Of a DNA stretch of 64,000 nucleotides, positions 51,889 through 62,676 are shown piece after piece (the stretch's first letter is position 1; the number at the start of each line of letters is the position of its first letter). The position numbers and the translations under genes are program-made. The stretch is from NCBI GenBank assembly GCA_003260075.1, contig QLIY01000755.1:1-64000 (forward strand). The letters run 5' to 3'. The stretch is from Phallusia mammillata (Eukaryota > Chordata > Ascidiacea > Phlebobranchia > Ascidiidae). The notes beneath the pieces were generated by a model. It was not told the origin of the DNA and made no database searches. It was given only the letters and a program-made list of their open reading frames with translations.

Positions 51889-51947
51889 TTAAGCGTGTAT
51901 TTTATTGGCTCCATTGGGTAAGCGTGTATTTTATTGGTTCCATTGGG
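51889..51947. repeat. 29-bp tandem duplication
   Basis: AAGCGTGTATTTTATTGG followed by (C/T)TCCATTGGG occurs twice in direct succession with one base change. Confidence 0.7.
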
Positions 51948-52604
51948 CCAAAAGGGGTAACTTGGCATTTTGCAGTGCAAATTTTATTATCATTTGTTTT
52001 GTTTCGTGGCGTCATAAGTGGCAATTTTTTAAGGGAGAATAAATGAAATTCATCTGTTTTTCTTGGGTATAACGTTATTGAAAAGCTAATATACTATACG
52101 ATCTGCATATAACATGGCAAACATGTCGGTACATTTTCTACACATAGCTCGTTTTTAAAACCCTCTTCGGGAGTTGGAACTAATCTGTATGAGAAGGGCT
52201 CTATGCAGTCAATCATAAACCCAAGGTAAGTGCTATCTCGTTCACCCGTCATTTCAGTGTACATTGCTATCCATATGTATGTGTTTGGGGTTGTTCAGGT
52301 TTTCTGCACCTGAATTCGTGCGTTGTTGCTCCACCTGCTGCTGACACGCGCCCAAATTAATCCACCGTCACTCCTCAATGGTTGTGGGGTATTTTGTAGC
52401 TTACTGAACAAACTTCACCTCCATATAAAAGCATTACTAAATGCTGCAAAGATTTTTTAGTTTAGAATCCATTCTGTATTTCATTCTATGGAAAATGTGG
52501 TTTGATTGCTTTAAATTACAGTTTTGTTTGTGTATTTAGCCAAAATGTGTCGTTCAACTGGTGTGATTCTAAACAAAATGCTAGTTGTTTTTTAAGAACT
52601 TGTA

Positions 52605-52657
52605 ATTTTGCTGACGTTTCGCCAACCAGAATGGTAGGGGCCTCTTCAGAGCAAAAT
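52605..52657 (-). ncRNA. hammerhead self-cleaving ribozyme (Penelope/retrozyme type)
   Basis: Minus strand, read 5'-3': ATTTTGCT (stem I 5' strand, 52657-52650), CTGAAGA (core, fits CUGANGA), a G, then GCC...ACC ATTCT GGT...GGC (stem II with an internal loop), GAAAC, GTC (cleavage site after C at 52613), AGCAAAAT (stem I 3' strand). Stem I is 8 of 8 paired. Stem III is only the two pairs of ACGU, the minimal form known from Penelope-like elements, which usually acts as a dimer. No long element or reverse transcriptase was seen around it. Confidence 0.72.
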
Positions 52658-53308
52658 AGTGAAATATTTGCGAACACCACAAGCGAAAACGCATATGAGC
52701 AACAGGAAACGATAGAATGATTACATTAGAACAAATGCCACCCGAGAAGAGAACAGTTCTGTTCGTCTGTGTAGATGAAAATGCTGTTTATTCTTTTGAT
52801 TTGTCCCCAAACATAACCCTACCTTACAAAAAAGGCAAAATGCATGAGTGAAGTACTTTTTTACCTGATATAAAGTACATTTCCACTTTATCCTAATTTA
52901 TTTCCATCATGTGCTGCTAATGCATCGTCGCGGTCCATTGCACACGCCTCACCTAAATTTCACGCCTAACAGCTGGCGACGTTGTCATAACAACGGGTTC
53001 ACCGTCGCGGGTCAGTGAACTTGTGATGGGTTTGTAGTTAATCCTTCGCAGGTAGTAATGGTTTGTGCGGTCGTAACCCAACGCTTCAAGCTGTTAATGG
53101 CCCAACGAGATTTTTGCCTCGCTGTTTCTCAACGGTTTGCTGGAGCGTTAATGAAACACGTTGTACGCTTTTTGCAGAATTGGGACAACAACTCGTTTTA
53201 CGCAGCCAATTAATCAATCGTTCGCACAAAAGTTAACTGAACCATTTTGATGCAAATCACTTAGCGTAAAAGATTTGTAAACTCCAGTTTTGATTGAATT
53301 TTAAGCGC

Positions 53309-53396
53309 AACTTGTAAAATATACGGTAGTTAAAAAATAAACATAATTTTTAACGTAACTTGTAAAATATACGGTAGTTAAAAAATACGGTAGTTG
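53309..53396. repeat. tandem duplication, about 45-bp unit
   Basis: AACTTGTAAAATATACGGTA plus GTTAAAAAATA occurs twice, with a partial third ACGGTAGTT. Confidence 0.65.
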
Positions 53397-55801
53397 GCGA
53401 ATTGATATTAAAAAGATATGTCAGTCGAACTCAGCTACACAAACAGCAAACCAGTTTTTCAGCCTACCATGAGTCTAATTGTAAAAAGTAGAAGCCAGCC
53501 AAAAACAAGGTGAATCTAAAACGAGTCCAATTTTTCTCCGAACTCCAAATTGATAAAAAAAAATTCTTTTGTAATGACATACCGTACCAAAATTCGTGCG
53601 TACTGAGGAAACAAAAGTCTTAAATCACCCCCTGAAAAAATGCCACCCACAACTCAACGTTAAAAACAAGCCCATTTGGGCTAGAAAGCCGCCACAGTTG
53701 CCCAAATCAATTGTTCTTACACATTTCGACAAAACAAGTTTTAAGGAAAACTACAAGCTGAGGAACAGAAAGCCATTAGTGTCAAGCGATGCTAGTTAAA
53801 AACCCAAATTTGCAAACAGTTAAAAAGTATTTTTTCGCCTGTACCATTGCCATAAATGAGTATTTTGATCAAGTTTCTAAATACATTAAATTCTTCGCTT
53901 TTCGGTGGTTTATTTAACTAACACTTAAAATATTCATTATAATATATACACCGCATAACACACATGTTTCAGTGAAAAGGCAGCATTATGAAGAGATGCT
54001 ATCAGCTTGGTAAAATAAACTAGTTAGATTTCACCATCAGATATACAACATAGCATGTTATCGACAACTTATATCGGTTCGACAGACATGCAAAGTGGTC
54101 ATTAAACTTGAATTGAGGCTTGAAATATATGTTTGCTAAACTGTTAATTTCAAGGTGTGCCTACCAATTATGGTAAAGTGCAAATTTGTGCAAAGTCTTT
54201 GCGGTGGCAAAAGTTGCGACGTGAAGCTTTTGAAGTGCGCTTTTTTTGCGAAATTTCTCAAGTAACCCTTGTGTACCATACGCGATAACGAAGTCTAATT
54301 GGAACTTCAAACGATCTTGTAACGTTTCAAGTGTAAATTTCAACCGATACGCCTATCAAGTTTGCTAGTAGTGCTGACTGTTTGTTGTGTTTTACCAAAA
54401 CCTTGCATGCTTGTACAAAACGTATTTAAGTCTTTATAACCGAAACCGTATAGGAAAGTACAGAGTTTTTGTAACCAACAAAAAGTAATACCAAAAAAGT
54501 TCGTCAGATAGAATTATACATGCACGTCCCCCAAATGGCCTCGAAATTAAACAATATATAATTTTGTAGGCTGAAAATAAAGTAAGTAGTTGCAAACGCC
54601 TCTTTAAATTTTCCATTTCTTGGCCATACATTACATTCCAGTTAACTTTACCAGAGCTACATAGTATGCGATGGCACTCCTGTTAAATTGATGGCAGGTG
54701 TAAGTCTTGCTAAAACAGTCGGTTTTAACCTAAAGCCAGCAACCTAAAATGTTTTTGTTGTTTTAAATAATCCAACCTGATTGTGCTTTTGACTTCACCA
54801 GCTAAAGTTTCATCCAAATTCGGTCAAAACAATGTTGGAATTTTTTAGCACCAAAATTGATGTGCCTGTATTTTTTAACAAAACTCGTCGAAAATGGCAA
54901 AAATGCTTTTTGTTTTGGACTTGTGTGGTATTGAGAAACGCCCATGGAACTAAAAACGCTATGCTACATTTGTGTTAGTTCTTGGGCCAATATAGCGAGT
55001 TATAAGAACTGGAACAATGTTTTTCGTTTAGCGTGTAATTAAACTGTATATTTCAAGCCACAACGTGGGAAGTATTGGCCAAAATCTCTTCACCTTCGTG
55101 TATTTTGATTTAATTACAGCTTTTTTCGCCAAAACTCCGTGCACCAAAACCAAATTACAGCCTCCGATGTTTTAAAAAGCTTTTAAATTACCGTCGTACA
55201 CACAAGTGCTATTCGCACAACATATCCATAAACTTCACAGGTGTCGTCTGCATTTCACTTGTGACGTAACAATGAAATGTCAACAGCTTTTCTTAAAAAG
55301 GCCAGGTATTTTAAAGAAAAACCGATTGTATGTTTGGCTGCTCGCACGAGGTGTATAATGTTGTTTTGCTGCATGCCTAAGATGCAATGCAACAAAAAGT
55401 GAAAAAACAAACATGTAGCCTACTAAATGCACATAAATTGGTTTGTAAACTTTTATGGATGAAATATAAATATCAATTTTATACTCACCACTGGTCCACT
55501 GAAAGTCTAATAAACAAGGGCACAAAGCCATTCTTATCCACCTATTTTTCTGACTCTTACTCGCATAACCTTGCAACCAAATAAGTTCTCATTTGCGCAA
55601 ACAAATTTGTTTACAAGAAGCTGTCGTGGTTATTTTTGACGTCCACCACTTAATTCTAGAGTGCTTTAATTTTCCCAGTGCTTTACGGCGCACGAATCTG
55701 ACGTCTAACTGCGTTCAAGCTACAACCTGTAATTAAACGAGGCCTCTATGAGCTAAACAACAACAAGAGAATCGTGTTTGTGATGCAACAATCGATTAGA
55801 A

Positions 55802-56305
55802 CAGGGGTTCCCAACCTTTTTACGATCCCGTACCACCTGGACGCTCTGCACTGCCACGCGTACCACCATAGAGCACTAATGTGCTCTACAGTGCTCTATG
55901 GTACCACTTCTTGCAGAACAACTAATTTGTTTGAATCATATTTCATTCAACGCTATCTTAAGCACCAAAACAGTAGATATATCTATCAAGAGCAATCATT
56001 TGACATAATTAACGCCCACTGTGCCGCAGCGTTGTTCGGCTTTTCATAGCAAGTAGCAACTATGCTTTTTGTTGAGAATTGACATGACCTGTATTTTGAA
56101 GATCGTAATGATACGAAACAACAGGAATAGTTACGTAACAATGACAATAGGCCTGGGGACTGTTTTTTTGTAAACAAAACCAGACAAACAAAATATAAAG
56201 TTGCAAATTGAGGTTTTTGTGAACAAAACAGAAGCTACTCGCGTACCACCTGAAAACCCTTCGCGTACCACTAGTGGTACGCGTACCACCGGTTGGGAAC
56301 CCCTG
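55802..56305. mobile_element. hAT non-autonomous element, TIR CAGGGGTTCCCAACC, perfect 8-bp TSD
   Basis: 504 bp, ends CAGGGGTTCCCAACC and GGTTGGGAACCCCTG (exact inverse), flanked on both sides by GATTAGAA (55794-55801, 56306-56313). Sub-terminal GTACCACC motifs recur near both ends. No transposase frame. Confidence 0.92.
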
Positions 56306-57880
56306 GATTAGAAGTATAGCATTGTTGAATTTGAATTCACTGAAATAGGGTATGCTGTGGTTTACTCCTTTGTAAATTACATTCGGTTAGGTGTAAACAA
56401 TTCTGACAAAAATAAACCTGCAATAATAAGAGAGTACGCATAAGCAAAAATGATTTGAGCTATTGTTGTTATAAATCGGGTCGGGTTCAGGATTGAATGT
56501 ATTCTGTTTCATTAGCAGCTTTGTCTGGTTTAACCAATTATTTGCTTCTGTTACATGAGAAAAGCTTAATATTTCTGCCCAGCCAAAGAGATAGCAGACA
56601 AACGTATCACCTCATATGTCTGCTATTGTGGGGCGCGATGCTTAATTAACGCAATTTCTCAGTTTATCCCGAAATCAAGGGTTAAATTCCCAGGAAAAGG
56701 GGGTAAGAATATCCAACCTGCTCATATAACTTTATTAAAACGTCTTGTCTAGTGGAAGTTTGTGTCTAGTCCGAAGACGTGTGCAATGATGCATAAAATC
56801 CCAGTATTGTGCCGGTTTCCGACAAAAACAACGAATTTCTGCTATCACAGGTGGCTTGCGAATTTGTCAGACATCACAATTTCGCAGTGACCAGGTTCTG
56901 GCGAAAAACCCTTTGATGACCTTGACAACACGTGGTGTGGCCTTGCAAAGATCGTGTGCGTGGAATTCCAAGTATTCAGCTGCGCGCCAAGCCCTCGTGC
57001 TTGTGATGTTTTTGGCGCGTTTTTGTCACGACACTTGAATACTTTAGTCCCGACAACTTTCGTGCGAACTGACTGGAAAATTATCTTTCCATGCCAAATA
57101 TGTACTTGCATGTGAAAACCAGGGTGCTTGTTTTTGTAAGATAACTGTTCTAGTCTTTGCTCTTGATTGTTTTGGAGTTTGTCCAGGCTTTGAATTATGC
57201 TTGGTAAAGTGGCTACAGCGAAGTCATGTGGCTAAAAGGCGATTGTTTTTTTTGTACCTAGTTGGATTGATAAAAAATGCGACAAATTAATTTCAAATTT
57301 GTTTCCCAACAACAAGGTTGTGCGTCCACGAAGCAATTGTTATTTTTTTACCTAGTTGTCTTGATATGAAAACAATTACAACAAAAACTGCGACTGTTTG
57401 AACTGTTTGTTGATCATTGGTTCTAGGTTGTACTGCAAATACTGAAATCATGAACACTTTTGTTTCAAAGACGATCATTGCAATCTACCGTAGATGGTTC
57501 TATATTGATTTAGTGATTTTTGTGCTAGGACAAGGTGTGCTAGTGCTTTGAAAGCTACTGTGAACATTTCATACGTACTAAGCTGATGACAAACTTCTCG
57601 CTTACCCAACAATACATATTTTCGGTTTGGAAAATGTTTTAGTTTTACGTGGAATTTCGTTAAACTTGGAATCCGTTTTGCACGCTTTCCCTGATCCGTT
57701 CATCTCAAATCTATTTATACATTTACCTTTTGAAATAAAAATGATTATTCTAAACTGAAAAAAATTGGAAGTCAACTTTTGTTTGGTTTGTCGGTTGAAG
57801 ACTTATATTTTGGTGAAGGTACTTTAAAAACTATTTGGACACTTTTTGTTTGAAAATTACAATTATTTTTGAATGGTATT

Positions 57881-57910
57881 GACCTTCGCCTGAAGGCATC
57901 ATCCGGTCTG
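57881..57910 (-). ncRNA. degenerate hammerhead-like motif
   Basis: Minus strand CGGATGATGCCTTCAGGCGA then AGGTC: the stem II (GCCT/AGGC) and general layout of the Penelope-type hammerhead. Core position U4 is G, and the base after GAA is G. I see no stem I, so it is probably inactive. Confidence 0.45.
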
Positions 57911-58770
57911 TGAAGCTTTTTCTCAAAAAAATATGTTTTGAAAAACATACTGGTCCTTAACTTTTCTCCTACTATTTTTTGTTGTTGAAAATTTTGGGTT
58001 TTGGCCACATTTTGCGGTCAAATCAGTTTTTACCTCCACGCAAAAAAAACATGCTTAAGTGTGACTCACCAAAATCTCGTAAACATGATGAGTCATGCTC
58101 AGGTCAACCATGCGTGCTTGGACACATGCAGTAATTTTGTTTCTGCAAGTAAACTGTGCGATGACTTAAAGGTGGGGAGAAATAAACGCGGAAAATCTTA
58201 AGGGGTTTCTAATTTATAGGATGCCAAAACAAGCGGCTATTTAAATTTTCACTGAAGCAGTTTACCCGTTTATAGAGACCTATAATTAATGCACATGCAA
58301 AAAATGCTTACTATGTGTATTGTAAGTGCTTTATGTCGCCCAAAGCAAGAAGTCTAATACCCGTTAGTGGGAAATTACTTTTATTTGCTGCAATACTATA
58401 TTACCTTTGCAGTAATTCGAATTATCTGCATCCATTACAAAGGAAACCATTGTGAATAAACAGACATTAATTGTCTCGATTGTTTTGCCTGCAGCCATTC
58501 GATTGTCACTTGTCACACTTAATGCTGGTCTACTCCATGAGGCCAAACCTTCAATGTCATTAACCTTTTCAGCTTGCTCCGAGTGCTAACTGTCAATCAA
58601 GTATTATTTTAAGCTTTGGCTGCAACATACCAACTTAAACCATTCTTTAGGAAAAATGACGGGCATTGGCGCGATTTGCATGAAAGTGAATCCCTAAAAG
58701 TTGATGCATTTTTTTGGTGCCGAACGTATTCCATTCACGTTACTAACACAGAGTAAAATACACACAAAGC

Positions 58771-59090
58771 CAGTGGTTCTAAACCGGGAAGGAATTTTTA
58801 TACTTGAGGGAAGGAATTTACTTTAATTTTTACCTGTGGTTTGTAAATAGACACTTCATAATTAATTCAGATCAAGACTTACAACTCAAATAACCCAACT
58901 AATCAGCCCTGGTTTGGGGTGAAACTCGTGTCTGAGATGTGTTTTGGGATTGCTTACCTAGTTGCTTTCAGAAATACGTTAGGGTAGTCAAGAAGAATAG
59001 GCTTATCTCTTGGTCTACCGATTCAAGTGGTACGCAGCGACAAAAAAGACGTCTGGTTGTACGCGATCAATGTAAGGTTGGGAACCACTG
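58771..59090. mobile_element. hAT-like element (CAGTGGTTCTAAACCGGG ... GGTTGGGAACCACTG)
   Basis: About 320 bp. Ends are inverse to each other with mismatches. The left part resembles the element at 23117, and the right part carries GGTACGC and ACGCGATC motifs like the CAGGGGTTCCCAACC family. It may be a chimera. No target duplication is visible. It sits about 140 bp before the last DNAJC17 exon. Confidence 0.55.
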
Positions 59091-59229
59091 ATCTATAGGG
59101 TCAGGAAACACAATATGAGCCGTTAGTAAGACATACACCTGAACATAGGCTACCGTCTATCTACGCATTTGTTTAAACATAGTTGCTTTTCAATTTTGTT
59201 GTGAAAACACGATTCCACTTTTTGTGCAG

Positions 59230-59343
59230 AAATCCAGCTCCATCGCGCCACCTGCCGACACCGACGATTTTGAGAGTGCCGTTCTTTTGCGGATGAAAAT
59301 GGCCCAGGAAAAGAAAAGAAAATTGAACACTGGCGAAAGCTGA
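59230..59343 (+). CDS. DNAJC17: DNAJC17 terminal coding exon (exon 10)
   Basis: Follows acceptor TTTTTGTGCAG in phase 0, as the donor at 20678 requires. It encodes 37 residues ending at TGA. DDFESAVLLRMKMAQEKRK matches the conserved DNAJC17 C-terminus (human DYESLVMMRMRQAAERQ). No other candidate for this block was seen between 20.7 and 59.2 kb. The 38.5-kb separation is far above the other introns of this gene (all below 700 bp), so either the intron is truly giant or the scaffold is misjoined. Confidence 0.85.
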   Translation, partial: KSSSIAPPADTDDFESAVLLRMKMAQEKKRKLNTGES

Positions 59344-60140
59344 GAGTGGATGAAACTCTTCGTAGATGATTTTTATGTTTTAAGGGTCGCTAAGGTGACA
59401 AGAATGCTGACGATTTTAATGGTGATGCACCAAACGTGGTTCCTAATGCTCACAAGCAAAAATACTGCACCGTTTTCAAGGACGGTTTAACACGAAATAT
59501 TGAATTGTAGGCTGTTGAAAGCTGGAATTTTTTTATTTTTGCATTTTTGACTATGTTTTTTATTGTTTTTATCAAAAATCAGTTCTTATTACAATCACCT
59601 CCCAAAATGAACAAAAATCCGGTTCCTCAGAAGAGGTGATGTTTTTATTACTTTATTCATTACAACACAATAAAACATTTGAACCCAAAAATTGTAGCAG
59701 CAACGAAATAGAAGCATGACATGCTTAGTCAGTATTTCCACATTTGAATACTGTGCAGTTGTACATAGCAGTATAGAAAACACCAAGTGTCCAAAGTTCA
59801 ATTACCAAAGTCAACCAACAATAGTTCAGGCCATATACACCATGGTACAAATGTAAATAGAAAAATTCATATTCATCGGAAAGGCGGGGTATAAAATTTT
59901 ATATTTAGTATATTGGTTGTAAGATAAAAGCTTCAAAAGAGTTTGTAGCACCTTGTTTTTCCAAGTACCAAACACCTTACAGCTACGAGCCAACTATCTA
60001 AGTCTAAAACAATAAAATGTTTAACTATAAACACTGGCAGCATATACCTTCATTCATTTGTGTGAAATATATTTTGTTGTGAAGCCATTTGCATACAAGC
60101 ATTAATGTGCAAATGAACATGCATATCAACTTCTTCCTCT
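59344..60140. other. convergent 3' region of DNAJC17 (+) and C19orf47 homologue (-)
   Basis: About 800 bp between the two stop codons, T/A-rich, presumably both 3' UTRs. AATAAA occurs on the plus strand near 59668. The ORFs here are not convincing. Confidence 0.5.
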
Positions 60141-60145
60141 TTATT
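60140..60145 (-). terminator. AATAAA overlapping the C19orf47-homologue stop codon
   Basis: Minus-strand AATAAA contains the TAA stop (60143-60141). It may be used as the poly(A) signal, or may be a by-product of the terminal Lys-Lys-stop. Confidence 0.35.
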
Positions 60146-61840
60146 TTTTTCCTAGTCTGTTAAAAACACTTCCAGAATCCACAGCCGAAGATCCACCTCG
60201 AAATATTCCAGCAGATGTCGTACTTGAAACTTTGTTGCTGGATATTGGTTTTGATTTCATCCCTCCGCTACCTAAAGGTGCACCCAATCGGAGGCGTGAG
60301 TATTTTGGGGAAGTTGCTTTTTGTCTTGAAGCAAGAGTGTTGCGGATTAACTTCACTGAGGCATCAGAATCAGGAGACGGTGTTGTGCTGGTAACTTTTG
60401 CTCCTAGTCTCGCCATAACATCAGATTTTTTACCAGTTGTCCTAGCTGATGTTACTCTCTGTTTGACAACAAACTTTTGTTTGGGTAAATTTCTTGAAGC
60501 TAGTGAAGAAGCTCTGAATTTGACAACGGGTTTAGTCTTTGCAACTGATTCAGGAGATGTAGAATCACCATCTGATACCTCTGGACTACTTACAGGCTTC
60601 TTTCCTACTTTTAAAATCACCTTCTTTGATGCTTTTGGAGGTGTTCTGGCCACAACAGTTTTTTTAACAGTCTTCGTTGTGGTTTCTTCAGGTTTCTTTG
60701 CGACTTTTTCTGGCCCTAACCTTTCCAAGGCACTTTTCCTCTTTGTAGAAGTAATTTGTTTCTTCTCAGACTTCTTGATGATCTTTATCTCTGTGGCATC
60801 AGTTTTATTTGTCGTTGTGACAACGGGCTCACCAAGCCTCCGGAAAACGCCGGTCGTTTCAGTAACTGGTGAATCTTCTCCAAGACGTTTAAATACCGAT
60901 GTAGTTGTTGGTTTTTCTGTCAAACGATGTAAGTTACTTTAGCAATATGTGTGTTGTTCCTTTTCTGATGTCTTGTTAAATATATAAATCAAGTGAAAAA
61001 AGTCAACCAAGTTTTTAAGTTACCTTGATTTTTCTCTTTAGGTTTGATTGGTTCTGTTTTTTGGGGAGTGCTGTTGGATCTCGCTTCAGTACTTGATGTT
61101 GCTGTAAAACAGGTTTGTAAATTTTTGTTGTTTCGTGGGAAAATTAGACAAAGCTGGAAAACAAAAAAGTTGACTTACATTGGCTTTGTATGGGGGAAGA
61201 AGAATTGCCTCTCAGAAGTTTGGTTGTTTTCTCTCTGTTTAACTGAAAATAAAAACATTTCTATTAAAAAGAAGCCAAAGATATGTGCATAAAAAAACAC
61301 TATTCAAAAATCCCACTTGCAATCATACTATAAACAATAAAAACCAAGAGATAAGAAAAGCTGGTTGGAATAAAATATAACACTTCATAGCAGTTGTGCA
61401 AAGTTTTCACCTGCTCTGTGACAATTTTAGCTTGTTTCAAGATGGCAATGATGTCTCCCATAACTTTTATTCCCATGTCTGCTAATATGTCCCTCGTCAA
61501 ATCACCGAGAAGATCATGAGTAATTCTGAAAAAAGTTGATGAACTGTTTGCATCCTATTATGAAAACAATATAGACCAATGTAGGTTCCAAAATTAAATA
61601 TCAAGAAAAACATATGTTACCACCTGTTTTAAAAACATAAAATATATTTTTTTTACCTGTGGTCACTAAATATTACAGCATACTTTGCGCCTAGACCAGC
61701 TGGAATTCCTGCATCCTTGAAAAACTGCACCCAACCAGTCACTGTAAAACACAACAAACTTTAAAAATACTGAACACATGTAACTTATGTAAAATCTGAT
61801 TCATTAGTCATTACTTGCCTGAACTGTTGACAGAAGTCAT
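60141..61840 (-). CDS. C19orf47: C19orf47 homologue, SAM-like domain protein
   Basis: 379 residues from six exons: 61840-61819, 61741-61657, 61525-61411, 61242-61179, 61101-61024, 60916-60141. Exon 1 is only 22 nt (MTSVNSS) and uses a GC donor (GCAAGT); its one-base overhang fits the next exon exactly. Exons 2-3 encode a SAM-like domain matching human C19orf47: TGWVQFFKDAGIPAGL, AVIFSDHRITHDLL, then DMGIKVMGDIIAILKQAKIV. The rest is Lys/Ser/Thr/Pro-rich and apparently disordered, with six short (V/F/L/A)xRLG repeats (VFKRLG, VFRRLG, ALERLG, VMARLG, RLRLG, VFNRLG), like the TSVFDRLG and TGVFSRLG motifs of the human protein. The biochemical role of the family is not established; nuclear localisation is likely from the basic content. 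It lies 347 bp downstream of MRPL51 on the same strand. Confidence 0.92.
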
Positions 61841-62187
61841 ATTGAACAACTCTTTACACTCTTATGTCCTATGTTCTCTATTCAGTCCTTAACTAATAAT
61901 AACACAGAATTCAATTCAACACACTGTGCAATAGGGAGTGTGAATAAATGTCCCACCTATACCTGCGAAAAAGGGACACAAAAAAGGTTTTTGTTACACT
62001 TTGCATGGTGAGAAACTGTCACCTAAACATCATCTCAACTGAACAATTGTTGCAACAATTAAGGAAGTTTTAAAACCCCATCAAATAAACAATACTAACT
62101 GTGATTAGTCCAACAACAAGCAACATTTTAATCTTGTTTCAAATATGCCAGACATGTTCATAATTGAAAAACATAAACAATGATAAA

Positions 62188-62643
62188 TTAGAATCCACGT
62201 TTTCTTTGTTGAAGTCGAACCAGAAATCTTATTCTTTTATTGCAAGCGTCCAAATCAGTAATATGCATCCTGTCACCAAGCATTTGTCTCTTTCTAAGAA
62301 GTCTGTTAAGTTCGGATGCACCGTGTCCCATAACATGGGCTGGTCCCTTGCAAAAATGTTTTGGTTGCAAAGTTACATCATCTCCCAGTATTGCAAGGTA
62401 ATCATACATTCCTTCATGTGAACCAGTTTCTGAAAACTCATCTTTAGTGTGACGGTATGGAACATTCGGTTGCCATGGAATTTTTCCAGTGCTTGTTTTT
62501 CGTTTCTCCCATTTTTCTGCCGTAACCCATCTTCTTCGAAAGCTGATGTTTTTGTCTAAGGATATAGAAGATGTGGAGAACGCAGCACTAATTATTTGCA
62601 AGTCCTTCACTGCACAGGTTTGAAGCAAGGTTTTAAGTAACAT
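62188..62643 (-). CDS. MRPL51: MRPL51, mitochondrial large-subunit ribosomal protein mL51
   Basis: 151 residues in one coding exon. The start at 62643 is chosen because a splice acceptor (TTATCTTTAACAG, ending at 62657) lies just upstream. The ATG at 62676 precedes that acceptor and is not in the same exon. The N-terminus (MLLKTLLQTCAV ... AAFSTSSISL) looks like a mitochondrial presequence. The C-terminal half matches mL51: YDYLAILGDD, HFCKGPAHVMGHGASELNRL, RKRQMLGDRM, DACNKRIRFL. The protein is part of the mitochondrial large ribosomal subunit. The acceptor 13 bp before the ATG may join a 5' UTR exon or receive a spliced leader. C19orf47 follows 347 bp downstream, so co-transcription is possible. 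Confidence 0.9.
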   Translation of the reverse strand: MLLKTLLQTCAVKDLQIISAAFSTSSISLDKNISFRRRWVTAEKWEKRKTSTGKIPWQPNVPYRHTKDEFSETGSHEGMYDYLAILGDDVTLQPKHFCKGPAHVMGHGASELNRLLRKRQMLGDRMHITDLDACNKRIRFLVRLQQRKRGF

Positions 62644-62676
62644 TTTTACAACATTTCTGTTAAAGATAAATAACAT

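Larger units (their letters stand above)
38844..59229. other. DNAJC17 last intron, second part / CDC42EP upstream; non-coding
   Basis: No gene recognised over about 20 kb on either strand. Open frames up to 117 codons lack splice-consistent neighbours or domain signs. Contents: the GC-rich region, a 75-bp tandem array near 39.84-40.06 kb, a haplotype join at the N at 42728 (about 235 bp present twice), a repeat at 47.4 kb, hammerheads at 52.6 and 57.9 kb, hAT elements at 55.8 and 58.8 kb, small tandem duplications at 51.89 and 53.3 kb, and several TGACGTCA sites. It may hold cis-regulatory DNA, but nothing is demonstrable here. Confidence 0.5.

Noticed and set aside
60232-60942. Long open frame of 236 codons on the plus strand
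   Set aside because: It is the antisense shadow of the last exon of the C19orf47 homologue, whose frame shows family motifs.
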